Shown here: one piece after another, positions 56,693 to 64,000 of the stretch | How positions within the stretch are numbered: position 1 is the first letter of the stretch | Layout of the letters: the number at the start of each line of letters is the position of its first letter | DNA from: Chelatococcus sp. HY11 | Lineage (GTDB): Bacteria > Pseudomonadota > Alphaproteobacteria > Rhizobiales > Beijerinckiaceae | Length of the DNA stretch: 64,000 nucleotides | Assembly: GCF_018398335.1 (NCBI RefSeq) | Contig: NZ_JAHBRX010000001.1 | Location: 1,674,001 to 1,738,000, forward strand | Direction of reading: 5' to 3' | Position numbers and translations under genes: made by a program | The notes under the pieces: generated by a model | The model's input: the letters and a program-made list of their open reading frames with translations, nothing else | The model's database searches: none | What the model was told of the DNA's origin: nothing

Positions 56693-57793
56693 GTGAGCAT
56701 ACAGGACAACGCCGCGCAGTCAGAGGCGGCATCATTTGACAGCGCCCGCTCGGAAGCCTTTGCCGAGCGGATGATGAACACTATTAACGAGGCAGCCGTC
56801 ACGCTGATGACCTCTGTCGGACATCGGACCGGCCTTTTCGACGTCATGGCATCGATGAAGCCGGCCACCTCCAGCGCCATCGCCGCAGGGGCGAGCCTTG
56901 ACGAGCGGTATGTCCGGGAATGGCTCGGCGCCATGGTGACCGCCGGGATCGTGAGCTACAATCCATTCAAGAAGCTCTACGATCTTCCAGCCGAGCATGC
57001 GGCGTGGCTGACGCGCGCCGCGAGCCCCAACAATCTGGCGGTGTCGGCGCAATGGGTGCCTATGCTCTCGCGCTCGGAAGACGCCATCATCGGCCATTTC
57101 CGCCAGGGCGGCGGCACGCGCTATTGCGAATATGCCGGCTTTCACGCGCTGATGGCCGAGGAGAGCGCCCAAACCGTGGTGGCGCCGCTGTTCGAGCATA
57201 TCCTGCCTTTGGCGCCGGAACTCCTACGAAGGCTCGAGGACGGCATTGACGTGCTTGATGCCGGATGCGGCGCCGGCCGCGCGCTTGTCGCCATGGCGCA
57301 GCGTTGTCCGCGTTCGCGTTTCGTTGGCTACGACCTCAACGACGATGCACTGGCGGTCGGGCGCGCGGCGGCAACGGCGGCGGGGCTCAGCAATATCCGG
57401 TTCGATGTGCGCGATATGACCGCCTATGACGAGGCAGGGCGCTTCGATCTCATAACGACCTTCGATGCCGTCCATGACCAGAAGGACCCCGCCGGCATGC
57501 TGGCCGGCTTCGCACGCGCGCTGAGGCCCGGAGGCATCTACCTGATGCAGGACATCGATGGCTCAAGCCACCTTGAGAGGAACAGCGAGCGCCCTCTCGG
57601 CTCCTTCCTCTATACAATCTCGTGCATGCACTGCATGGCCGTTTCGCTTGGCCAGGGTGGAGCGGGGCTCGGCGCGATGTGGGGCGTGGAACTCGCCGAG
57701 CAGATGCTTCGCGAGGCTGGTTTCAGTGATATCGCCGTCCATCGCCTCCCCCATGATCCGATGAACGCCTATTTCATCGCCCGGGTATCCTGA
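56693..57793 (+). CDS. Class I SAM-dependent methyltransferase with N-terminal winged helix
   Basis: 366 aa. Residues about 30-110 look like a dimerisation/winged-helix domain of O-methyltransferase type (HRTGLFDVMASMKPATSSAI). The catalytic Rossmann fold follows: IDVLDAGCGAGRALVAMAQR (about 184-203), FVGYDLNDDALAVGRAAA, and DLITTFDAVHDQKDP. GTG 56693 is the apparent start. Substrate unknown; stands alone between the iron operon and a Crp-type regulator. Confidence 0.85.
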   Translation: MSIQDNAAQSEAASFDSARSEAFAERMMNTINEAAVTLMTSVGHRTGLFDVMASMKPATSSAIAAGASLDERYVREWLGAMVTAGIVSYNPFKKLYDLPAEHAAWLTRAASPNNLAVSAQWVPMLSRSEDAIIGHFRQGGGTRYCEYAGFHALMAEESAQTVVAPLFEHILPLAPELLRRLEDGIDVLDAGCGAGRALVAMAQRCPRSRFVGYDLNDDALAVGRAAATAAGLSNIRFDVRDMTAYDEAGRFDLITTFDAVHDQKDPAGMLAGFARALRPGGIYLMQDIDGSSHLERNSERPLGSFLYTISCMHCMAVSLGQGGAGLGAMWGVELAEQMLREAGFSDIAVHRLPHDPMNAYFIARVS

Positions 57794-57838
57794 CATCGCC
57801 GTAGCGATCTGTGCATGGCGGGTAGATTGATGCGGGGC

Positions 57839-58546
57839 TCAATTGTCCCGTCCACGGGCAAGGACAACGGCACCTGCCGTCATCTCGATCACGCCATCAC
57901 GCGAGAGGGCTCGAAACTGCTTATTGACCGCTTCCCGCGTGACGCCGAGCATTTGGGCAATATCGGTTTGCGTGAAGCGTGTCGGCACGATCGCGCGATC
58001 CGCGTCGATTTCGCCGTGGGCAACGGCCAGGTCGTGCAACAACTTCAGCAATCTCTGGCGCAGATCGAGAAACGCATTGGCCGTGAGCTGCTCCGTGTTC
58101 TGCCGCAGACGGTCGCACAGCACCAGGATCACATGGATCGCAAGCTGGGGAATCTCTTCCAATAGCTGCGCGAATGCCCTGCGACCCACGAAAACGGTGC
58201 GTGTCGGCGCAAGGGCGGTGGCGGTCGCCGTGCGCGGCAGCCCATCCAACAGCGCGATCTCGCCGATCACATCGCCCGGATCGAGCAGGGCGAGCGTCAG
58301 CTCGCGCCCGTCTCGATGGCCGATATGAATCCTGACCAGTCCCTCGGAGAGGATATGGAGACCATCGGCTTCATCATCCTGCCGAAACAGAGAGGTTCCG
58401 GCAGGGAATCGCAAGACCTGCACCTCCTGCGCGATCCGTGCCAGGCAAGCCTCGTCGAGCCCACCGAAGATGGCAGAAGAGGCCAGCCAACGATAATGAT
58501 CGTTTCTCTGCATCGGGGAACCCATCGACGGGACAGGCGAGATCAT
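57839..58546 (-). CDS. Crp/Fnr family transcriptional regulator
   Basis: 235 aa (starts at 58525 or 58513 also possible). Cyclic-nucleotide-like sensor at about 20-135 (SLFRQDDEADGLHILSEGLV, LDPGDVIGEIALLDGLPRTA) and a Crp-type HTH at about 165-225 (TQTDIAQMLGVTREAVNKQF). No FNR-type cysteine cluster is seen, so oxygen sensing by a cluster is unlikely. The GEIALLDGLPRTATATA stretch resembles the cNMP-binding phosphate loop. Confidence 0.9.
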   Translation of the reverse strand: MISPVPSMGSPMQRNDHYRWLASSAIFGGLDEACLARIAQEVQVLRFPAGTSLFRQDDEADGLHILSEGLVRIHIGHRDGRELTLALLDPGDVIGEIALLDGLPRTATATALAPTRTVFVGRRAFAQLLEEIPQLAIHVILVLCDRLRQNTEQLTANAFLDLRQRLLKLLHDLAVAHGEIDADRAIVPTRFTQTDIAQMLGVTREAVNKQFRALSRDGVIEMTAGAVVLARGRDN

Positions 58547-58698
58547 ACAGCAATCGCTGGATATGCGTGAAAGACTAGAGCTTTCATGAGAAGATCACGA
58601 TGCTCTCGCGGCGTCTCCTTCCGGGGCGCGGAGGGAGCCAGCCGAGCATTCACAACGGGCCGTCGAGGTTTCCTCAGGCGGCCAATGGAGTAGCGTTA

Positions 58699-59259
58699 AT
58701 GATTACCCCTCGCTACGGGCCTACCCGCCAGGCAGCGCGCGTCACGCGCTTGATGGGCCTTATCGCCGCGTCGGTTGTCGTCGGCATCGGTACCACGGGC
58801 CTTGAGACGGCCGAGGCGCAGACGGCGGGTTGCGCGACGAGCGCCGGCGCGGCAGGCCAGACCGTCGTGCGTTGCCGCAGCGTCACCATAGAGGTCGCCC
58901 GTGGCGCGAACGCCGGGCTGGTCGACGACAACGGCGATGGTGAGCCCGACGCCGTGGAGGTGAGTGCGGGCGCTGTCTATGTCGTGTATCAGCGGCCCGG
59001 CGGCGGCCGCTTCCAGGTGCAGACGCCGCATGCGGTGGCCTCGGTGCGCGGCACCACCTGGGCGGTGGATGTCACACCCGGACAAAGCGCCGTTTTCGTG
59101 CGGGAGGGCCGTGTCGGCGTCGCACGCGTCCAGGGCGGACGCGGCGTCGTGCTGACCGCGGGTGAAGGCGTCGATGTCGCCCCGGGTAGCGCGCCGCTCG
59201 TCGTCAACCGCTGGGGCGCCGCACGCGTGGCGGCTTTGCTCGCGCGCTTCGGGCGCTGA
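58699..59259 (+). CDS. FecR domain-containing secreted protein
   Basis: 186 aa. Signal peptide to about residue 40 (ASVVVGIGTTGLETAEA). The FecR beta domain covers roughly 55-165, with FQVQTPHAVASVRGTTWAVD as its core. An EF-hand-like acidic loop, DDNGDGEPDAVEV, lies near 75-87. ATG 58699 follows GGAG. It ends 4 bp before the CHASE2 cyclase gene, a common pairing suggesting a periplasmic input to the cyclase. Confidence 0.87.
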   Translation: MITPRYGPTRQAARVTRLMGLIAASVVVGIGTTGLETAEAQTAGCATSAGAAGQTVVRCRSVTIEVARGANAGLVDDNGDGEPDAVEVSAGAVYVVYQRPGGGRFQVQTPHAVASVRGTTWAVDVTPGQSAVFVREGRVGVARVQGGRGVVLTAGEGVDVAPGSAPLVVNRWGAARVAALLARFGR

Positions 59260-59263
59260 TACC

Positions 59264-61123
59264 ATGCGCCGCCGCCAGATCGCGCAGCTCACTCTCGCGC
59301 TCGCGATCATGCTGGCGCTGGGATGGACAGCCTATGTCGTGCACTGGCATCTGGCCGGTCGTGCCAGCGTGTTCGACCGGATCGAGGCCGTCACGCTTGA
59401 CCTGCGCGCCTTGATGGCGCCCGCCAAGCCCCCTCCACCCGAAGTGGTCATCGTCGCGATCGACGACGAGACAGTCAGACAGATGGGCGCCTACCCCCTT
59501 CCCCGCGAAAAGCTTGCGGCGCTGGTCGACGCAATCGCGCGCCGCGAACCGAAGGCGCTCGCCATCGACCTTCTGTTCGTCGACAGCAGTCCGCCGGGGC
59601 AGGACCTCGCCCTGGCGAGGGCACTGGGGCAGTTGCCAACTGTTATCGCCGCGGCCGGCCTGTTCGACGGAACCGAAGCGAGGCAGCCGGTCACCGGTGA
59701 CGTCACCGGCGCGGTCCCTCGCCCACAGAGCATGATGTGGCCGGTTGATCCGCTCGCGGCGGCGGCTGAGGTCGGGCTCGTCAATGTTGTCACGGATGTC
59801 GGCGGCATGCCCCGCCATGTTCCAATGATCTATCGCGGGCAAGATGCTGTGGTTCCCTCCTTCGTCCTGCTCGCCGCCGCGCTCGCCACCGGCGCCACGC
59901 CGCGCCTCGATGGCGAAAACCTGGAGCTCGGCGCGCAGAGCATAGCGCTCGATCTCGGCCAGCATCTGGCGCTGCGATTTTATGGGCCGCGGGGCGCGAT
60001 ACCGACCATCAGCGCGACGAAATTCATGAGCCCCTCGCCCCCTGACGTCTCCGGCCGAACCGTGGTCGTCGGCACGACGGCGACGGGCAGCGGGGACACC
60101 TTCCCGACACCATTCTCACCGGTTGTACCCGGCGTGGAGGTGCTGGCGACGGCAATCGGCAATCTTCTTGCCGGGGACGGCCTGCTGCGCACGCGGGAAA
60201 CACGCTGGTTCGATGCGGCCATCGCGGCGACGCTCGCGGTGGCGGCGGTGGTCCTCATCGGTATGCGCCGTCCGGTAGCCGGCCTTGGGCTCTGCGTGCT
60301 GCTGGCGGCGGCCTGGGTGGCGCTGTCGCTTGCCGCCTACGCACATGGCTACTGGCTCAGCACCACGCTCCCCCTTGTCGCGATGCTGCCCGTCGCCATG
60401 GCCTACGGGGCGCTGCGGCTATGGCAGGAGCGCAGGACCGTGCGCTATCTCGCCGGCGTGGAGGAACGCCTGGCGCCGTTCCAGCCGCGCCCCATCGCAG
60501 CGCGGCTGACCGAGGACCCGGCCTTCCTCGCCGAACCCATAGCGCAGGATGCGGCCGTCATCTTCGTCGATCTGGCCGGCTACACCGGCCTGTCGGAGGC
60601 GCTCGGCCCTGCGCGCACCCGCGAGATCCTGAAGAGTTTTCACATGCTCGTGGACGAGGTGGTCGATTCCCACGGGGGATTCGTCGCGACCTTCATGGGC
60701 GACGGCGCGATGATCCTCTTCGGATTTCCCGAACGCCGCGACGACGACGCCGCCCGGGCGCTGCGCGCGCTCGGGCATCTCGGCGAGAAGCTCGACGCGT
60801 GGGCCCTGCCGACGGCGAGCGACGCGCGCGAAAAGCCCCACGCCCGGCTGACCGCGCATTTTGGACCGGTCATTGTCTCGCGCCTGGGTGGGCAGAGCCA
60901 CCAGCAGGTCACGGCGACGGGGGACACGGTGAATGTCGCAAGCCGCCTGCAGGAAGTCGCCAAGAGCCTCAAGGTGACCACCGTCGTCACCGACGATATC
61001 GTGCGGGCGGCCAACCGCACCGCCACGCTCGACAGTTTTCCAACTGTCATCGAAGTGCCAATCCGCGGCCGCAGCCAGCCGATCGCCGTGCGGACGATGG
61101 CGCGAGCGCCCGCCCACCCTTGA
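59264..61123 (+). CDS. CHASE2 domain adenylate/guanylate cyclase
   Basis: 619 aa. N-terminal helix (about 8-30), periplasmic CHASE2 sensor (about 35-310; PEVVIVAIDDETVRQMGAYP), three helices (about 320-400), then a class III nucleotidyl cyclase domain (about 425-605). Metal-binding aspartates are in AVIFVDLAGYTGLSEAL and FMGDGAMILFG; TATGDTVNVASRLQEVAK is the usual C-terminal motif. Makes cAMP (or cGMP) on an extracellular cue, perhaps read by Crp-type regulators such as the one nearby. Confidence 0.92.
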   Translation: MRRRQIAQLTLALAIMLALGWTAYVVHWHLAGRASVFDRIEAVTLDLRALMAPAKPPPPEVVIVAIDDETVRQMGAYPLPREKLAALVDAIARREPKALAIDLLFVDSSPPGQDLALARALGQLPTVIAAAGLFDGTEARQPVTGDVTGAVPRPQSMMWPVDPLAAAAEVGLVNVVTDVGGMPRHVPMIYRGQDAVVPSFVLLAAALATGATPRLDGENLELGAQSIALDLGQHLALRFYGPRGAIPTISATKFMSPSPPDVSGRTVVVGTTATGSGDTFPTPFSPVVPGVEVLATAIGNLLAGDGLLRTRETRWFDAAIAATLAVAAVVLIGMRRPVAGLGLCVLLAAAWVALSLAAYAHGYWLSTTLPLVAMLPVAMAYGALRLWQERRTVRYLAGVEERLAPFQPRPIAARLTEDPAFLAEPIAQDAAVIFVDLAGYTGLSEALGPARTREILKSFHMLVDEVVDSHGGFVATFMGDGAMILFGFPERRDDDAARALRALGHLGEKLDAWALPTASDAREKPHARLTAHFGPVIVSRLGGQSHQQVTATGDTVNVASRLQEVAKSLKVTTVVTDDIVRAANRTATLDSFPTVIEVPIRGRSQPIAVRTMARAPAHP

Positions 61124-61144
61124 TCACTCCGTCGGTCGCGTAAC

Positions 61145-62107
61145 TCAGCTAAATGCCCATTCTCCGCCGCCGGCGTCGACAATGCCGGCGAGATAAGCAC
61201 TCTGGGCCATGTTCTCGGCACTGTCAGCGAAGGCCATCAACACGCCCTCACGCGAGAGGGCTCCCGTATTCAAAAGCTCTGTCCAATAAAACGCACCCGC
61301 CGCGTCGCTCTTTCGACCGAGAACATTGAGATAGAGCACGTTGACATAGCTTTCCGCAGACTGTGTATAAGCATTCCCGAAATTTTGCTGGAATTCGGCA
61401 CTTTCGATAATAGCCCTGGCCAGCGTAATCTTATCGCGCCCCCACTCCATATAGGCGTCGTACCAGAAGTTGAGCCCGGCGATGTCCGCCATACGGTTAA
61501 GGCCGGCCTCGTAAAGGCGGCCGACGCCCTGCGCTTCAGCCTGCAATGTCGCCGCCAGATCGTGGCTGCCGATCAGGCCGAGCATCGCCTCGAACCTGGC
61601 CTTGTCGGCGACCGCGGCGAATTTTCCTTCGAAAACTGTCGCGAGGTCGGAAAACTTCATATCGGGAATAATAGTCGGATCTTGCTCAATAATCTGAATG
61701 AACTGATCACTATAGCTCACCTGACCGGCGGCTTGGAACTCTTCGACCTTGTAATTCGGATCCCGCCAGTTGGCGATGATCACGGCAGACTTGGTCGTAT
61801 TGTTGATGAAAACCAGGTGCTTGCCGCCGTCAAGCGTTGCCGAGGCAGTGAGATCGCCGATCGAAAAGAACTCGTCCAGGTTGAGCACGTCGTAGCCGCC
61901 GCCGTGATCGGCCACGACCATGAGGCCTCCCCCCGGCACATAGGTATCGTCACCCCAGCCCCCCGCGGCGGCGGCGAAGACAGCCTCGGTATTGGCTTTG
62001 AACCGGTCGTTGCCGCCCAACCCGTATGTGATGGAATTGGAGACGTTGACATCAACGACGTCATGCGCGGACGTCTTAAAATATTCGGTGAGAGTGACTT
62101 CTGCCAT
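61145..62107 (-). CDS. DUF4214 domain-containing protein
   Basis: 320 aa, no signal peptide. N-terminal about 150 residues carry GLGGNDRFKANTEAVFA and GGYDVLNLDEFFSIGDL, reminiscent of RTX-adjacent beta-rich segments. The C-terminal half (about 190-310: RLYEAGLNRMADIAGLNFWY, YLNVLGRKSDAAGAFYWTEL) is a DUF4214-type helical repeat found in large secreted or surface proteins. Likely a type I-secreted or S-layer-associated protein; no secretion genes are adjacent. Confidence 0.78.
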   Translation of the reverse strand: MAEVTLTEYFKTSAHDVVDVNVSNSITYGLGGNDRFKANTEAVFAAAAGGWGDDTYVPGGGLMVVADHGGGYDVLNLDEFFSIGDLTASATLDGGKHLVFINNTTKSAVIIANWRDPNYKVEEFQAAGQVSYSDQFIQIIEQDPTIIPDMKFSDLATVFEGKFAAVADKARFEAMLGLIGSHDLAATLQAEAQGVGRLYEAGLNRMADIAGLNFWYDAYMEWGRDKITLARAIIESAEFQQNFGNAYTQSAESYVNVLYLNVLGRKSDAAGAFYWTELLNTGALSREGVLMAFADSAENMAQSAYLAGIVDAGGGEWAFS

Positions 62108-62233
62108 GCTCGCCTCCGGCCCTGATGGTAATAAAAAATAATACCAGAGCAGTGCAGCGACGCCTACCCCTGCGGTATCGGGTGACGCGGCGTCACAGCG
62201 GGGTCTCGGATTGCTGGAGCGATCAAGGCCCTC

Positions 62234-62273
62234 AAAAAGGCAAACCCGGCTGGCGCTCCGATGCGCCGGCCGG
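62234..62273 (-). terminator. Candidate terminator after the periplasmic glycerophosphodiesterase
   Basis: On the minus strand an 11-bp stem with one mismatch (62273-62263 and 62256-62246) and a 6-nt loop is followed 7 bp later by TTTTT (complement of 62234-62238). It lies about 35 bp after the stop of the gene at 62307-63455. Confidence 0.55.
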
Positions 62274-62306
62274 CCGAAACATGGATACGGGCGAGAACGG
62301 GACTGG

Positions 62307-63455
62307 TTACTGCCCGCGTACCGCCTTCACCGCCACATCCGGGAAATCGCTGAACACACCATCCACGCCGAGATCGATATAGGCGCGGATTTCGGCGACA
62401 GGGTCGCCCTTGAAGTTCGATGCGAGATTGCGCGGCTCGGCGCGGAAGGTCCAGGTGAAGACCTTGAGGCCCTCGGCATGGGCATTCTTGACCACATCGG
62501 TGGGCGGCAGCAACGTCCGGTCGGCCCAGTCCAGCTTGCCGTCACCATTGAGGTCGTCCGGCTTGCCGTCGCCATTCGCATCCGAATATTTCGCCGAGAG
62601 AATATAGGGCTTCCAGGGCGCGACGATATCCGCATAGGTAGCGATTTCCTTCAGCCCCTCGGCGGTGACGAGGTCCTTGAAGGTGCGCTTGTCGCCCGCG
62701 ACGACGAAGTCATAGGGCTGCGCGAGCGGAACGGCGAGGACGATCTCACCGTTCGGGCCGACGTCGTCAGCGTCGACGAGCTGGGCGAGACGGACGTTCG
62801 TCTTGCCACGCAGATATTTGAGGTTGCCGACCTCGAAGCTCTGGATGACGACAGGCGCCTCCTTCGCCGTCCAGCCGGCGGCGGCCAACATGGCGACGAG
62901 CTTGTCCTCCAGGGGAATGCCAGCCTGCTGGTGGAACGTCGGGTGCTTCGTTTCCGGCGCGATGCCGATCGGCCGCCCGACGCGGGTGCTCTCCGCCTTG
63001 GCGAGGTCGATGACCTCCTGAAGGGTGGGAATGCGGAACTTGCCGTCGAAGCTCTTGTCGCGACCGGCCATGGGCTGTTTCGCGAACAGGGTCTTGATCT
63101 CGGTGAGGGTGAAATCGCCCGCGAACCAGTCCGTGACATCCACGCCGTCCAGCTTCTTGGTAGTCTTGCGGGTCGCGAATTCCGGACGATCGGCGACGTC
63201 TGTGGTGCCCGAGAGCATGGGCTCATGGCGGACGACAAGCACGCCGTCCCTGGTCGATACCACGTCCGGCTCGATGAAGTCCGCGCCCTGCTCGATCGCG
63301 AGCTTGTAGCCCTCCAAGGTGTGGTCCGGGCGATAGCCACTCGCGCCGCGATGCGCGATCACGGTGGCGGTAGGGGCCGCGCTTTGCGCGAAGGATGGCG
63401 CGGCGGGCGCGCAGGCAATGACGATGGCGGTGGCAACGAGCAATGGGCGCAGCAT
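62307..63455 (-). CDS. glpQ: Periplasmic glycerophosphodiester phosphodiesterase
   Basis: 382 aa with a Sec signal peptide (1-23, APSFA). GDPD catalytic motifs VIAHRGASGYRPDHTLEGY (about 36-54) and FIEPDVVSTRDGVLVVRHEP (about 64-83). An unusual double acidic loop, SDANGDGKPDDLNGDGKLD, near residues 297-315 looks like calcium-binding EF-hand-type sequence inserted in the barrel; GlpQ enzymes are calcium dependent. It would supply glycerol-3-phosphate for import. The short cytosolic homologue is at 2246-2980. Confidence 0.9.
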   Translation of the reverse strand: MLRPLLVATAIVIACAPAAPSFAQSAAPTATVIAHRGASGYRPDHTLEGYKLAIEQGADFIEPDVVSTRDGVLVVRHEPMLSGTTDVADRPEFATRKTTKKLDGVDVTDWFAGDFTLTEIKTLFAKQPMAGRDKSFDGKFRIPTLQEVIDLAKAESTRVGRPIGIAPETKHPTFHQQAGIPLEDKLVAMLAAAGWTAKEAPVVIQSFEVGNLKYLRGKTNVRLAQLVDADDVGPNGEIVLAVPLAQPYDFVVAGDKRTFKDLVTAEGLKEIATYADIVAPWKPYILSAKYSDANGDGKPDDLNGDGKLDWADRTLLPPTDVVKNAHAEGLKVFTWTFRAEPRNLASNFKGDPVAEIRAYIDLGVDGVFSDFPDVAVKAVRGQ

Positions 63456-63582
63456 GGACTGGATCCTCCAGGATGTTCGCGCACCCTAGGCAGCGGATAT
63501 GACGGCGCGATAACGCCGTTTCCGCGACGCTCGCCTGTCGGAAACCACAAGACTTGCTATGATCACGACGGGAGGTATCGCC

Positions 63583-63984
63583 ATGAAGATTTGCATACCG
63601 GTCTTGTCTACCGCCCTTTTCCTCAACGTAGCACCGTTCACGCCAGCGCTCGCGCAGGACCAGACCCTGCGGACGATCGACGTGCCAGCCGGCAAAACCA
63701 GCCAGCTGTCCGTCCATTCCGGCGCCTTCGCGGATTGCAGTCCGAAACCGCTGGTCGAGATCCGGGTCGACAAGATCCCAACCGCCGGGACCCTCGCGGT
63801 TCGCGATGCGAGGGTGCGGGTGCGTACCGGCAACTGCGCGGGCAAGGAATATCCCGCTCGCATCGTTCTCTACCAGGCGCCCGTCAAAGTGGGAGCGACG
63901 GACAGCGCGAGCTATACGGTCACATCAGGGGACCGCGTGAACATTTTTGGTGTCAACATCAACGTGGTGGCGCCAAAGCCCTGA
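63583..63984 (+). CDS. Small secreted protein of unknown function
   Basis: 133 aa. ATG 63583 has GGGAGG upstream. Signal peptide to about residue 25 (TPALAQ). The mature part is beta-rich with two cysteines (FADCSPKPLVEIRVDKIPTA and TGNCAGKEYPARIVLYQAP), likely a disulfide, and ends VNIFGVNINVVAPKP. No domain recognised. Divergent from the glycerophosphodiesterase gene. Confidence 0.75.
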   Translation: MKICIPVLSTALFLNVAPFTPALAQDQTLRTIDVPAGKTSQLSVHSGAFADCSPKPLVEIRVDKIPTAGTLAVRDARVRVRTGNCAGKEYPARIVLYQAPVKVGATDSASYTVTSGDRVNIFGVNINVVAPKP

Positions 63985-64000
63985 GGGAGCGGCTCTGCAG

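Overview
The window is GC-rich, densely coded chromosomal DNA from an alphaproteobacterium, most likely a member of the Hyphomicrobiales (Rhizobiales). The evidence is the hemP/hmuRTUV heme locus with an IsdG-type heme monooxygenase, two palindromes resembling the Irr-bound iron control element, many solute-binding-protein ABC cassettes each next to its own GntR, LysR or RpiR regulator, and a paired glycosyltransferase 4 / amylo-alpha-1,6-glucosidase. Genus cannot be fixed from this stretch alone.

Layout, left half. 1-2980: truncated family-5 solute-binding gene and RpiR regulator, divergent from a cytosolic glycerophosphodiesterase across two matching GCAA-N6-TTGC operators. 2990-5571: CDF metal exporter, TusA-like protein, MobA and a DUF2478 protein. 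5644-11772: heme acquisition (monooxygenase, TonB receptor, HemP, HmuT, HmuU, HmuV). 11773-12454: gene-free but rich in hairpins. 13140-18130: six-gene GntR-regulated amino-acid-type ABC operon with a 2-hydroxyacid dehydrogenase and a clear terminator. 18733-23115: enolase-superfamily dehydratase, SDR dehydrogenase, ureidoglycolate lyase, GlpD. 23329-30582: Ntn amidase, AhpD/AhpC with divergent OxyR, HpaI-type aldolase, IlvD/Edd sugar-acid dehydratase, PxpA. 30780-33656: an FtsK translocase with no membrane domain, followed by a strong terminator.

Layout, right half. 33765-39085: CoA-transferase, debranching enzyme, glycosyltransferase. 39631-43074: tRNA-Phe, an XRE-cupin regulator, a phosphinothricin-type acetyltransferase, AT-rich DNA and an IS110-family element; this looks like an accessory patch. 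43075-54956: two adjacent, independently regulated PotABCD-like ABC cassettes, one carrying an M19 dipeptidase-family protein and the other an Asp/Glu-racemase-family protein whose catalytic cysteine positions look substituted. 55047-56310: cytochrome b561 plus VIT-family metal transporter operon behind a near-perfect Irr-type box. 56693-63984: methyltransferase, Crp/Fnr regulator, FecR-CHASE2 cyclase pair, DUF4214 protein, periplasmic glycerophosphodiesterase, small secreted protein.

Functional themes are iron handling (heme import at one end, putative reductase-plus-exporter at the other, both with Irr-like boxes), scavenging of organic acids, peptides and amino acids by ABC import, sugar-acid breakdown, and peroxide defence. 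The most distinctive items are the b561-VIT operon with its Irr-like box, the soluble FtsK, the cysteine-less racemase homologue inside an ABC operon, and the structured gene-free segment near 12.1 kb. All calls come from reading the sequence; no database search was run.
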